Of a stretch of DNA of 50,648 nucleotides, positions 8,428-16,841 are shown piece by piece. Source of the DNA: OFTM10 sp964196195 (GTDB lineage Bacteria; Actinomycetota; Acidimicrobiia; Acidimicrobiales; Aldehydirespiratoraceae); contig CAXMSE010000015.1 in NCBI GenBank assembly GCA_964196195.1, positions 1 through 50,648 of the forward strand, in the 5' to 3' direction. How positions within the stretch are numbered: the first letter of the stretch is position 1; each line of letters opens with the position of its first letter. The notes below the pieces were generated by a model. That model was given only the letters and a program-made list of their open reading frames with translations, made no database searches and was not told where the DNA came from. Position numbers and translations under genes: made by a program.

Positions 8428-9257
8428 GCGAATGGCACATACCCGATGAGCTGATCCGACGTTTCGCGACCGACCCGGGTGAAGTCGGCGAGGTGACGGC
8501 GGCGTCGATCGAGCAACACCTGACGGCCTGTCGGACATGTCAGGCCGGCCTTGCTCAGCTCTCGTCACGCTCGGAGCTGGATCTGGTCTGGGCCGAGGTC
8601 GCCGATCGTACGGATCGGGCTGGGTCCGGCTTCAGTGAACGGCTGTTGCACCGGCTCGGCATCGAGTCGGCTTCCGCTCGACTGCTGGCGGCCACCGCTG
8701 CGCTGCGGGCCGGCGCAATCCTCGCAGTTTCTTTCATCGTGGCTGCAGTGGTGTTCGTCAGCCGGGCGGCCGACACGGGTGACGTGTTTCTGGTGCTCGC
8801 TCCGATCGTCCCGACCGGCTTGGTCGCCTTGAGCTTCGCTCCTGGCGCCGACCCCGCCGGTGAGTGTGGATTGGCCACGCCGATGTTCGGGTTCAGGCTG
8901 CTTGTGCGTCGAGTGTTTGCCGTCGAGGCGGTTGCGCTTCTTGTTCTGGCCATCGGTTCGCTCTTTGTCCCGATCGACGGGCTGAGAGCGTTGGGGTGGC
9001 TGCTCCCTTCCCTGGCGCTGTCGCTGGGAACGCTGGCCGGTGCTGCGCGGTGGTCGGCACCGGATGTCTCGGCCGGAGTGATGACGGCGTGGATCACTGC
9101 GGTGCTTCTCGCCTCCTCGGCCGAGGAGGGCAGCGCCATCGGCGAGTCCGTGGTGTTTGACCCGGCCGGTCAGATCGTGCTCGCGCTCATGGCTGTCGGC
9201 GCCGCTGTGTCGATCGCCCTCAATCGTCAAACCCTTCTACAGGAGGTCAAATCATGA
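8424..9257 (+). CDS. Zinc-finger (HC2) anti-sigma factor with multiple membrane helices
   Basis: This 277-residue protein has an N-terminal anti-sigma zinc finger, H32-x3-C36-x2-C39, followed by a linker and about six hydrophobic helices from roughly residue 90 onward. The family binds the partner ECF sigma factor and releases it on a signal. Most anti-sigma factors have one membrane span, so the polytopic C-terminus is unusual and could itself sense membrane state or the transporter encoded downstream. The start ATG overlaps the sigma gene stop (ATGA), and the stop overlaps the ABC ATPase start. The sigma-partner role is inferred from motif and position. Confidence 0.85.
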   Translation: MSEWHIPDELIRRFATDPGEVGEVTAASIEQHLTACRTCQAGLAQLSSRSELDLVWAEVADRTDRAGSGFSERLLHRLGIESASARLLAATAALRAGAILAVSFIVAAVVFVSRAADTGDVFLVLAPIVPTGLVALSFAPGADPAGECGLATPMFGFRLLVRRVFAVEAVALLVLAIGSLFVPIDGLRALGWLLPSLALSLGTLAGAARWSAPDVSAGVMTAWITAVLLASSAEEGSAIGESVVFDPAGQIVLALMAVGAAVSIALNRQTLLQEVKS

Positions 9258-10120
9258 CATCGACAACCACGGTGCGAGGATTGGTCAAGCAGTTCGGGTC
9301 GACGGTCGCGGTCGATGGTGTCGATCTGGATCTCGGCCCCGGAGTGACCGGTCTGCTCGGCCCGAACGGGGCCGGCAAGTCGACGCTGATGAGGATGCTG
9401 GCGACGGTGGCGGCCCCGGACCGAGGTGAGATCTCGGTCTTCGGACACGACCCGGCGACTTCGGGTGGTCGGCTCGAGATCCGCCGGCGCCTCGGCTATC
9501 AACCGCAGGAGCCGGGGTTTCATCAGCACTTCAGCTGTTTCCAGTTCGTTGATTACGTCGCGATCCTCAAGGAGTGGACCAACCGGCGCGAACGTCACGA
9601 CGAGGTCCGCCGGGTGCTGGGTCTGGTCGGGCTGGCCGACGTGTCGAACCGCAAGGTCAGCCAACTCTCGGGCGGCATGAAACGGCGGCTGGCGATCGCC
9701 CAGGTCATGCTCGGCTCTCCCGATCTCCTGATCCTCGACGAGCCGACCGCCGGCCTCGACCCGGAACAGCGCCTTCGTTTCCGGGAGTTGCTCGGATCGG
9801 CGGCGTCCGGAGCCACGGTGCTGTTGTCGACCCATCAAACCGATGATGTGGCCGCCCTTTGCGGGCGGGTTGTGGTCATGCTCGCGGGCAGTGTGCGCTT
9901 CGATGGTCGCCCCTCCGAGCTCGCTGCTCGTGCAGACGGGAGCGTGTGGCTGGCCGACGAACGCGACGAGCGAGCGTCCCTCGGATGGGTGGGCGGCGAC
10001 GGTCGTTGGCGAAACATCGGCGATCCTCCGGCCGGGACGGCCACGGTGGAACCCACCATCGAGGACGGGTATCTCGTGCTGACCGGGGCCGGTCGCCCGG
10101 TGACGGAGTCGGCCACATGA
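9254..10120 (+). CDS. ABC transporter ATP-binding protein (exporter type)
   Basis: A 288-residue ATPase. Walker A is LLGPNGAGKST (about 34-44), the signature is LSGGMKRRLAIAQ (near 140), and Walker B with D-loop is LLILDEPTAGLDP (near 160). The H-loop histidine is in LLSTHQTDD. It resembles the CcmA/multidrug-export class, including the conserved YQPQEPGF after the Q-loop glutamine. The C-terminal 70 residues after the nucleotide-binding domain are variable. It starts inside the stop of the anti-sigma gene and ends inside the start of the membrane subunit, so all five genes of this operon should be made together. Confidence 0.93.
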   Translation: MTSTTTVRGLVKQFGSTVAVDGVDLDLGPGVTGLLGPNGAGKSTLMRMLATVAAPDRGEISVFGHDPATSGGRLEIRRRLGYQPQEPGFHQHFSCFQFVDYVAILKEWTNRRERHDEVRRVLGLVGLADVSNRKVSQLSGGMKRRLAIAQVMLGSPDLLILDEPTAGLDPEQRLRFRELLGSAASGATVLLSTHQTDDVAALCGRVVVMLAGSVRFDGRPSELAARADGSVWLADERDERASLGWVGGDGRWRNIGDPPAGTATVEPTIEDGYLVLTGAGRPVTESAT

Positions 10121-11841
10121 ACTGGGACCGGATTGTTGCGCCCATCGGTACGGTGTTGGTGCCGGTCGGATTGGTGTTGGCGGTGTATGGGCAGGGTCTC
10201 CCCGCGCTCGCCGTGTTGGTTCTCTTCGCGGGAGTTCTTCTCGTATTCCGACGGCGGGGGCGACGCCGGCAAGGCGATCTTGATTGGGGTGTTTCCACCG
10301 GCGCGGCGAGCCCCGCCGCCGAACCGGCTCGAGGTTCGGTCGCGGTGGCGCTTGCTCCGGTGGAGATCCGGGAGCTTCTGTTGAGTCCCTTGTTCGCGGC
10401 GGGCGCCGGGTTCTGTGTCTTGTTCGGCTCGATCGCCGTAGACGGGTTCGAGCGCAGCTGGTGGCTCTCGGCCGGGCTCCTGCCCCTCATGATCCACCCC
10501 TTTTGTGGCCTGACGATCGTGGCGACGCACCGCAACGTCACCCGAGCGCAGCGCGACGGCGCGGAGGAACTGTTCGCCACCTGCCCCGGTGACATCACCA
10601 ATCGCACTTCCGGCCATCTCCTGACCGCGGTGGTGCCCGTGGTCGTCGGAGCAGTCTTCGTGCTCGGCACGCTCGTGGGCGCGGCGGTGGTCCTCGACAA
10701 CATCTACGGCCCCATCGATGATCGGGTTGTCGGAGACGTGTTCATGGCCGCTGTCCTGCTTCCCGCCGGGGCAGTCGCACTCGGCGTGTTGCTGGGCCGC
10801 CGGGCCAAGTTTGCGCTCGCCCCCTACATAGCCCTTGCTGTCATTGCGATTCTCAACATCGAGATGACCGGTCGGGGTCTCGACGGCCGCGGCTGGCTCT
10901 CCACGGGTATTCCGTCGATCTCCGCCGACATCATCTACTTCGAACCTCCGGTCGTCGGTCGACTCCTGTGGGTCGCCGGCCTCGGCATCATCGTCGGCAG
11001 CCTCGCGTTGGCAACCCGGGGTCGAAGCGCCACCACCCTTGCTGTCTCCACCGGACTGGTGATAGCGGTCGTCGGGCTCGTGGTCACCGTACGTCCCCTC
11101 AGCGATGCGACTGTCGACCGGCTCACCGAATATGTGATCGCCCCCGATGCGCACGAGATCTGCCAGACACTCACCCCCGACGTCGAGGTCTGTGCGTTGC
11201 GTCCCTACCGAGACCATGGCGCAAACCTGGCAGAGCATCTCCAACCGGTGGCCGATGCCATCCCGATCACGCTCTCGACGCCGATCAAGGCCCGACTGCT
11301 CGCCGGTGACGCCATCGATCAGCTACCGAGCCAGGTTCAGCAGCAGCTCGTCCCGACCCCCTACCCGCCGGGATCGGTGGAGATGCCCTTCGGCCACCTG
11401 GACGGCAGCTTCGATGCGGCTCGGTTTGTCCTGGGTGCCGCCGCCGTGGGTATCCCCACCGGAAGCGAGGCACCGCAGAACGTCCTCGTCGACGGTCAGG
11501 CGCGCGGCGTGGCCGCCTTGTGGCTTGCCCTTTCCGGCCTGGACCGGGAGGCCGCGCTGGACCTGCTCGAGCCGGATGAATACGGCGAGAACAGTGCCTC
11601 GGGGCGAGCTGACATCTGGCCCGCAACCTGTGGCGCCGACATCCAATGGGCTCCCCAGGATCTTGTGGCGGCGCGATCCATGGTCGGGATCGACCGCGAC
11701 CGCGTCGACGGGGTTCTCGCCTCCGACTGGCCCCGCTGGACGTCGCCCGACACCACGACAGATGAGCTGATGACGGCCCTCGCCCTTCCCCTGGTCGGGC
11801 CGCCCGATCACATCGAACCACTCGGATCAGGATCGTGCTGA
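10117..11841 (+). CDS. ABC-transporter-associated membrane protein, probable permease subunit
   Basis: This 574-residue protein has two hydrophobic helices near the N-terminus (about 8-45), a basic cytoplasmic patch RRRGRRRQ, a set of further helices between about 90 and 335, and a C-terminal soluble region of about 230 residues. That last region contains cysteine pairs (HEICQTL, VCALRP and WPATCG) that could be oxidised if it faces outside. It has no catalytic motif I recognise. The ATPase immediately upstream, with a 4-nt overlap, makes it the likely permease. Large ABC-2-like permeases with an extracytoplasmic C-terminal domain are known, but the substrate is not predictable. Confidence 0.75.
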   Translation: MNWDRIVAPIGTVLVPVGLVLAVYGQGLPALAVLVLFAGVLLVFRRRGRRRQGDLDWGVSTGAASPAAEPARGSVAVALAPVEIRELLLSPLFAAGAGFCVLFGSIAVDGFERSWWLSAGLLPLMIHPFCGLTIVATHRNVTRAQRDGAEELFATCPGDITNRTSGHLLTAVVPVVVGAVFVLGTLVGAAVVLDNIYGPIDDRVVGDVFMAAVLLPAGAVALGVLLGRRAKFALAPYIALAVIAILNIEMTGRGLDGRGWLSTGIPSISADIIYFEPPVVGRLLWVAGLGIIVGSLALATRGRSATTLAVSTGLVIAVVGLVVTVRPLSDATVDRLTEYVIAPDAHEICQTLTPDVEVCALRPYRDHGANLAEHLQPVADAIPITLSTPIKARLLAGDAIDQLPSQVQQQLVPTPYPPGSVEMPFGHLDGSFDAARFVLGAAAVGIPTGSEAPQNVLVDGQARGVAALWLALSGLDREAALDLLEPDEYGENSASGRADIWPATCGADIQWAPQDLVAARSMVGIDRDRVDGVLASDWPRWTSPDTTTDELMTALALPLVGPPDHIEPLGSGSC

Positions 11842-12455
11842 CCGCTCCTACCGCCGCTATCACGGCCCCTCTGATACGCGCTCTTTGGCGGACCCCGGTT
11901 TTGGGGGTCGTGGTGATAGCGGCCTCACCCGCGGTGTTCGCCGTCGCGCGCGGCTATGACGATCTTTCCTTCCCGGTTGCTGTCGCGTCGATCGCGGGCG
12001 CTTCCTGCCTCGGCTTCGCCGTCGATGATCCCGCCGAGGCATCGTTGAATCCTTGTCCCGTTCCACGAGCGGCGCGGCGCTGGATCCGGGCGGCGCTCAT
12101 CTCCGTAGTCGTGGCCCTCAGTTGGCTGGTGGTGGCGTTCAGCGCGAGAGCGGCCGACTTCTCGCTCGGGCCGCTTCGGACCCGACTGGCCGAGGCTGCC
12201 GCGGCTGCCGCCATCGCCCTGGCTTTCGCGGGGCGCGCCGCTCGCGATGGGTCGGACAGTCCCGGTCTTGCGGGTGTGGCGGCAACCGTCATGGCCATCG
12301 GTGTCTCGAGCGGCCTGTCCGTCTACCTCACCTGGTTGCCCCAGTTCGGACACCCGCTCCACACCACTCGCTGGTGGGTGGTCGCCGTCGTTGCCGGTGC
12401 GGCTGGCTGGTGGTGGTCTCGCGACCCGGCAGCCCGAAGTATGCGACTTGCCTAG
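11835..12455 (+). CDS. Small polytopic membrane protein, probable second transporter subunit
   Basis: This 206-residue protein is almost entirely hydrophobic, with about six predicted helices and no enzymatic motif. It starts with GTG at 11835, overlapping the preceding gene by 7 nt. It is the last gene of the sigma/anti-sigma/ABC operon. By size and position it may be a second membrane subunit of the exporter. I do not recognise a named family. Confidence 0.65.
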   Translation: MLTAPTAAITAPLIRALWRTPVLGVVVIAASPAVFAVARGYDDLSFPVAVASIAGASCLGFAVDDPAEASLNPCPVPRAARRWIRAALISVVVALSWLVVAFSARAADFSLGPLRTRLAEAAAAAAIALAFAGRAARDGSDSPGLAGVAATVMAIGVSSGLSVYLTWLPQFGHPLHTTRWWVVAVVAGAAGWWWSRDPAARSMRLA

Positions 12456-12466
12456 TCGTGTCCTGC

Positions 12467-12503
12467 TGGCACTGAATATGTGCAGCACGAAATCTCAGTG
12501 CCA
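12467..12503 (+). terminator. Hairpin after the sigma/ABC operon, possible terminator
   Basis: A perfect 9-bp inverted repeat (12467-12475 with 12495-12503) encloses a 19-nt loop just downstream of the last operon gene. A shorter GTGC-AG-CAC fold is possible inside the loop. There is no T-run, so the terminator role is positional inference. Confidence 0.35.
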
Positions 12504-12630
12504 CGTCCTAGAGCACGAGGAACACGAGATGATGCACCGGTACAAACTCGTCTACTGACTCTCGGAAGGCTCGCAACCGTGGGTCTACTCCATCGCCTGT
12601 GGTTGGCTGGCTGCCTGCGGTTTGGAATGG

Positions 12631-12701
12631 AGCGGGTGACGAGAATCGAACTCGCGTATTCAGCTTGGGAAGCTGATGTTCTACCATTGAACTACACCCG
12701 C
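12631..12701 (-). tRNA. tRNA-Gly (anticodon CCC)
   Basis: Read on the minus strand, a full cloverleaf of 71 nt is visible. It has a 7-bp acceptor stem (GCGGGTG with CACCCGC), a 4-bp D stem (GTTC/GAAC), a 5-bp anticodon stem (TCAGC/GCTGA) with loop TTCCCAA, a 4-nt variable loop, and a 5-bp T stem (GCGAG/CTCGT) with loop TTCGATT. The discriminator base is T. The anticodon CCC (complement at 12667-12669) reads GGG. CCA is not encoded (TCC follows). The stretch 12504-12630 holds nothing else that I can recognise. Confidence 0.95.
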
Positions 12702-12752
12702 GTTGGCCGCTGATCGTAGCGCCGTCGGCCCGGTCCCCCCCAGGCGGCAGTG

Positions 12753-13703
12753 TCAGCTCACACAGTTGCGCACGAATCCATCGCAGCGATCATTGGCGAT
12801 AGCTGCGCTTGGGCTTGGGAACTTCGCGAAGCCGTGAACCTCCTCCGGGTACAGCGCGAGGTCGGCCTGGTTGCCGGCGAGTTCCCAACGTGCTGCCATG
12901 AAAAGCGAGTCGTCGATGAGGGGATCGCGGGTACCGGCGGTGAACAGCGCCGGCGGGAGACCTACCAGGTCGGCGTACATGGGCGAGATCTCCGGAGCTC
13001 GACGTTCCTCCATGGAACGCGCACCAAGGAAACAGTCGCAGAACCAACGGAGGCTGCCAGGTGTCAAGACGAGCTGCTCGTCCCAGCGTGCCGCGCTCGG
13101 GGTAAGGGTGAGGTCGTACCAGCCATAGATGAGATTCGCCCCCTTGTAGGCCCGTGCAGCGTCGTGGCGGTCGCGTAGTCGGACCAGGGTCAGAGCGGCA
13201 AGGTGTGCTCCTGCCGAGTCGCCACCGATCACGAGATTGGTGGTGTCGAACTGGGCGGCTGAATTCTCGGCCAGCCACAGAGCAGCCTCTTCACAGGCGT
13301 CGGGACCGGCCGGATAAGGGTGCTCTGGAGCCAGCGGGTACTCGACCGAGACCACCGCCACATTCGCGCGGCGAGCGACACGGTCGAGCATCTCGTCCTG
13401 ACTCGAGCGGTTTCCCAGCACCCATCCACCGCCGTGGAAGTGCAGATACACACCGTTCACCGTGTCGGGAACGATCACCCGCACCGGGATACTCGCTCCT
13501 GTTCCGATGACTCGATCTTCAGCGTGGTCGAGAAATACGGGCGCCGGGTATGCCCCTTCGCCGCTCATGCGGAGATAGCGACTCACTTGAGGCGGTGTGG
13601 TTTCCAGCGGTGGCACGTCGGCGAGGGACATCTTGAGCGCGTCGCTGAATCGTCGCGTCTCAGCTCGAAGCGCTTCGAGTTCGTCACTCCACGTCGTGTC
13701 CAC
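12753..13703 (-). CDS. Alpha/beta hydrolase, hormone-sensitive-lipase (HSL) family esterase
   Basis: A 316-residue serine hydrolase. The oxyanion motif HGGG is at 90-93, the nucleophile is S163 in GGDSAGAH, the acid is D260 in GTRDPLIDD, and the base is H290 in EEVHGF. This is the complete catalytic set of the HSL/GDSAG esterase family, which hydrolyses short- to medium-chain acyl esters. The GTG start at 13703 lies one base after the histidine kinase stop; the frame continues upstream only as antisense shadow of the kinase gene. It closes the DosRS-like cluster and may be one of its regulated outputs, which is an inference. Confidence 0.87.
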   Translation of the reverse strand: MDTTWSDELEALRAETRRFSDALKMSLADVPPLETTPPQVSRYLRMSGEGAYPAPVFLDHAEDRVIGTGASIPVRVIVPDTVNGVYLHFHGGGWVLGNRSSQDEMLDRVARRANVAVVSVEYPLAPEHPYPAGPDACEEAALWLAENSAAQFDTTNLVIGGDSAGAHLAALTLVRLRDRHDAARAYKGANLIYGWYDLTLTPSAARWDEQLVLTPGSLRWFCDCFLGARSMEERRAPEISPMYADLVGLPPALFTAGTRDPLIDDSLFMAARWELAGNQADLALYPEEVHGFAKFPSPSAAIANDRCDGFVRNCVS

Positions 13704-13704
13704 C

Positions 13705-14724
13705 TCAGGGGGTGATGAGGGGGGCGGCCCAGCGCAGCAGGGTGCCGCCTTCGGGATCACCGGCCACCTCACAGTTGCCGCCGACAGACAGGGCTCGGTC
13801 GAGAAGGTTGGCGAGTCCGCTGCGGCGCCCCCCGGAGTCGGGGATTCCCTTCCCGTCATCGTTCACCCTCACGGTGACCTGATGATCGGCGATCGTGACC
13901 GTGACCGATGCTGCGGTGGCGTCGGCGTGGCGGGCCACGTTGGCGAGACCCTCGCGGATGACCGACACGAGGTGATCGTGCATATTCTCGGGCACCGCGG
14001 TGTCGATCGGGCCGCGAAAAGAGACGGCGGGTTCGAACCCGAGGGAAGGGGTGAGATTGGCGGCGATCCTCACCAGCTTGCCCCTCAGGCTGCTCTCTGC
14101 TTCATGAGGGGTGCTCCCGATGTCGAAGATCAGCGCCCTTATCGAACGGATGACGTCGTCGAGGGTCGAAACGGACCCCTCGAGGCGGCGCGCCACCTCG
14201 GGATTGGAGATCTGGCTCATAGTGGCCTGAAGGGTCATCCCCAGTGCGAACAGTTCCTGGATCACGGTGTCGTGGAGGTCGCGGGCGATGCGCTCATGAT
14301 CTTCGGCGAGGAGGCGGCGGCGGGTCGACTCGATCAATCGCTCCTCGAAGGCGACATGGTCGGACATGTCGCGCACGGCCGCGATGGTGAGTCCGATTTC
14401 ACCGAGGGGCGACAAGGCGATGTGGACCGGAAACGTGGTGGCGTCGGATCTGACTCCGACCAGGCCCTCACCGGTGCCCATCGTTCGCCGTCGTGGATCC
14501 GCGTTGAATCCTCGTCTCAGGGCCGCGTGGGCCTCTGCCCTCTCGGTGGGCACGAGGGTTTCGACGCTCTGGCCGACAATGCTTCCGTCGTTGCCGCAGA
14601 AGAGTCGATCGGCCTCGGCATTGGCGGCTCGGATGACCCCATTGGAGTCGACCAGCAACATTCCATCAGGCGCGGCGATCCACACCTCTGCGGACGTGAT
14701 GCTCTGAAGGACTTCATCGGTCAC
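13705..14724 (-). CDS. PAS-domain sensor histidine kinase (NarL/DosS-type, HisKA_3)
   Basis: This 339-residue soluble kinase has no membrane segment. A PAS domain covers about residues 8-125. The dimerisation and phosphoacceptor helix contains H151 in ARDLHDTVIQELFALGM. The HATPase_c domain carries the N-box N262 (REGLANVARHA) and the G1 box DDGKGI (289-294). The architecture resembles mycobacterial DosS/DosT, but with one PAS domain in place of the tandem GAF domains that bind haem. PAS domains can bind haem or flavin, and no ligand residue can be assigned here. The GTG start overlaps the stop of the upstream gene. It should phosphorylate the NarL-type regulator encoded in the same cluster. 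Confidence 0.9.
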   Translation of the reverse strand: MTDEVLQSITSAEVWIAAPDGMLLVDSNGVIRAANAEADRLFCGNDGSIVGQSVETLVPTERAEAHAALRRGFNADPRRRTMGTGEGLVGVRSDATTFPVHIALSPLGEIGLTIAAVRDMSDHVAFEERLIESTRRRLLAEDHERIARDLHDTVIQELFALGMTLQATMSQISNPEVARRLEGSVSTLDDVIRSIRALIFDIGSTPHEAESSLRGKLVRIAANLTPSLGFEPAVSFRGPIDTAVPENMHDHLVSVIREGLANVARHADATAASVTVTIADHQVTVRVNDDGKGIPDSGGRRSGLANLLDRALSVGGNCEVAGDPEGGTLLRWAAPLITP

Positions 14725-15218
14725 GGACCTACCCTATGGCCGCGACCCGCTTCTGTGTCGAAGCCGGGGCCCATCATTGATGCGTCGGCCACCGATGTGA
14801 GGAAGCGACGAACGGCAGAGACGACAGCTCGATGGGCGAGGCTGGTCTCGTCTGGAGTGCGCGGTGGGCCGGCTTCGAAGCGGTAGCGACCCAGCAACTG
14901 GAGATCGGAGAGCTCGGTTCCTCGAGCGGCAAGTTCGAGATCGGCATCGAGGGAGGGAATGAGCCGGGCACCGGCGACCGTCCAGCAGAAATCGAGGACC
15001 GCCGCATCTAACCGCACCCTCGGGGGACCGACCTCCACATGGAAATCTGCACCGGGGTCGAGGTCTTCGGGAGAGAGGCCGGCAGCGGTCCACACCGCAG
15101 TGTCGGCGGCCCACGCCTGGCGCACGAGAAGCTCGCTCTGATGCTGCAGGACCTGGCTCACCGCAGACAGCGCGGACGCCATCGGCAGGGGGATGGTCAC
15201 AAAATCATGAACGAACAC
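14721..15218 (-). CDS. Hypothetical protein in the DosRS-like cluster
   Basis: This 165-residue protein matches no family I recognise. It has no signal peptide, membrane span or cysteine cluster; it contains one cysteine, in LDFCWTVAG. It is acidic in the middle (SPEDLDPGADFHVEVGPP) and ends in a basic tail. It starts at GTG 15218, lies 56 nt downstream of the response regulator, and overlaps the kinase start by 4 nt. The tight coupling suggests that it is made with the kinase and may modulate it. That role is an inference from position only. Confidence 0.6.
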   Translation of the reverse strand: MFVHDFVTIPLPMASALSAVSQVLQHQSELLVRQAWAADTAVWTAAGLSPEDLDPGADFHVEVGPPRVRLDAAVLDFCWTVAGARLIPSLDADLELAARGTELSDLQLLGRYRFEAGPPRTPDETSLAHRAVVSAVRRFLTSVADASMMGPGFDTEAGRGHRVGP

Positions 15219-15274
15219 ACAGGCACATTGCTTGCTATGAGGTCGTGCCCGGAAGGGTCGTTGGTCCCGAGAGT

Positions 15275-15922
15275 TCAGGTATCGCGCGCGTTCTGGCGTT
15301 CCTCGAGGCGGGCCGCGAGGGCGGCAACCTCGGTTCTACGGGTCATTCCGAGCTTCGCGAGCAGGGTCGAGACGTAGTTTTTGACCGTCTTTTCGGCCAG
15401 ATACAGCTCATCTGCGATCTGTCGATTGCTGTAACCATCGCCGATGAGGACAAAGAGCCTCTTCTCTTGGGGGCTCAGGTCCTCTATCAGCAACTCGCCG
15501 CTCGCTCGTAGACGTTCGGTGGCGTGACGAATGGTGGCCGGGTCGAGCAGTTGGCGGCCTCCCGCCACGGCACGAATGGTGTCGGCGAGCTCATCGCCGC
15601 GCACCTGCTTGAGGACATAGGCCGACGCGCCCGCGGCGCCGGCATCGACCAGGGCACGATCGTCGGCGAACGATGTGAGCATGATGCAGCGGACATCGGG
15701 ATGCGTGGCTTGAATCTCACGGCATACCTCGATGCCGTTGCCGTCTTCGAGACGCACATCGAGTACGGCGACGTCCGGCTGCGACTCAGCGATGCCGGTG
15801 AGCGCGGTTTCGGCGTTTCCCGCGTGCCCCACCACCTCGAGATCAGGTTCGGAATCGATCATCGTGGCGAGGCCGACACGCACCACTTCGTGGTCGTCGA
15901 GGAGAAATACGCGAGTACCCAT
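15275..15922 (-). CDS. NarL/DosR-family response regulator
   Basis: This 215-residue regulator has a receiver domain with acidic pocket D9-D10, phosphoacceptor D55 in VAVLDVRLEDG, T/S near 83 (MLTSFADD) and K105-like lysine in YVLKQVRGDEL. A LuxR-type helix-turn-helix lies near 146-205 (LSPQEKRLFVLIGDGYSN, then RQIADELYLAEKTVKNYV). The KTVKNYVS recognition segment is typical of the DevR/DosR branch. ATG 15922 gives the usual receiver start (MGTRVFLLDDHE), with GGTGGA just upstream; ATG 15934 four codons earlier is possible. Its likely partner is the PAS kinase two genes downstream. Confidence 0.92.
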   Translation of the reverse strand: MGTRVFLLDDHEVVRVGLATMIDSEPDLEVVGHAGNAETALTGIAESQPDVAVLDVRLEDGNGIEVCREIQATHPDVRCIMLTSFADDRALVDAGAAGASAYVLKQVRGDELADTIRAVAGGRQLLDPATIRHATERLRASGELLIEDLSPQEKRLFVLIGDGYSNRQIADELYLAEKTVKNYVSTLLAKLGMTRRTEVAALAARLEERQNARDT

Positions 15923-15969
15923 GGGGTCCACCATGCCCGCTGGACCCGCGATATGCCACGACCCGAGGG

Positions 15970-16839
15970 TCAGGGAACCACCGCAACCGCACAGTTGGGT
16001 GAGTGGATCAGTGATGTGGTGGTGGATCCGAGGACAAGATGAGAGAGGCCTTTGTGGCCCCGCGCACCGAGAACCAGGAGGCCGGCTTCCTTCTCCATCT
16101 CCTTGAACACCCAGCGGGGGTCGCCCTCCGCCACATGGCGAATGACCCTCCCGGGGTCGACTCCCAGCTCTTCGCAAGCTTCGTCGGCCGTCTGGTTGAC
16201 GGTGTTTTGAGCCTCGGCTTGAAGGGCGACGACATCGAAGCGGGGGACGTCGATCCCGATCGGGATGGGGGTTGTCCAGGTGGTGACCGCGATGACCTCA
16301 TCGTCGTCACCGGCGATGTGGACGGCCCATCGCAGAGCTGCTTGGGAGTGTTCGGATCCATCGACCCCCACCACGATCCGCTCGGCGAGGGGGGTCTCCG
16401 GCGGTGCTTCGCGGTGGGGGACGATGACCAGGGGGATCGAGGTCTTGTCGGCGCAGCGCCGACCCACAGATCCGAGAAGGGCATCGGCGATCGGCCCGTG
16501 GCCGCGGGTGCCGACGATGAGGAGTTCCGCGACTCTCGATTCGTTGAGCAGGACGGTGGACGCCTCACCTCGACGGACGATCGCCGGATGGTGGGGCACA
16601 GTGAGGGTGGATGTGAAGGCGAAGGCTGCTTCTTCGGCTGCGGCCTGCATCTCGTCCGCGGGAGGCACGGCGGTGGCGGCGAAAGGCGCAGGAAGCCATA
16701 CGGCGGCAGGGTAATCCCACGCGTAGACGGGGCGGATCGGCCCGACACGGTCGATCCGGGCCACGGCCCAGGCCATGGCGGAATTCGATCCTGACGAACC
16801 GTCGATCCCCACGATGGCGCCGAGAGGGTCCGGGTTCAT
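15970..16839 (-). CDS. Tandem universal stress protein (two UspA domains)
   Basis: This 289-residue protein has two UspA domains in tandem. The first has AIVGIDGSSGS at the start and GTRGHGPIADALLGSVG near residue 135. The second has IVVGVDGSEHSQAALRWA near 160 and LGARGHKGLSHLVLGSTTT near the end. The G-x-R-G-H-x9-G-S pattern is the ATP-binding loop. Paired-domain proteins of this size are typical of mycobacterial dormancy regulons (Rv3134c type). ATG 16839 has GAGGAATAGGA just upstream and begins 2 nt after the preceding stop. The regulator gene follows after about 47 nt. Confidence 0.93.
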   Translation of the reverse strand: MNPDPLGAIVGIDGSSGSNSAMAWAVARIDRVGPIRPVYAWDYPAAVWLPAPFAATAVPPADEMQAAAEEAAFAFTSTLTVPHHPAIVRRGEASTVLLNESRVAELLIVGTRGHGPIADALLGSVGRRCADKTSIPLVIVPHREAPPETPLAERIVVGVDGSEHSQAALRWAVHIAGDDDEVIAVTTWTTPIPIGIDVPRFDVVALQAEAQNTVNQTADEACEELGVDPGRVIRHVAEGDPRWVFKEMEKEAGLLVLGARGHKGLSHLVLGSTTTSLIHSPNCAVAVVP

Positions 16840-16841
16840 TC

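Noticed and set aside
12480..12713. Short plus-strand coding frame
   Set aside because: It runs through the tRNA-Gly gene and a hairpin, so it is not a real gene.
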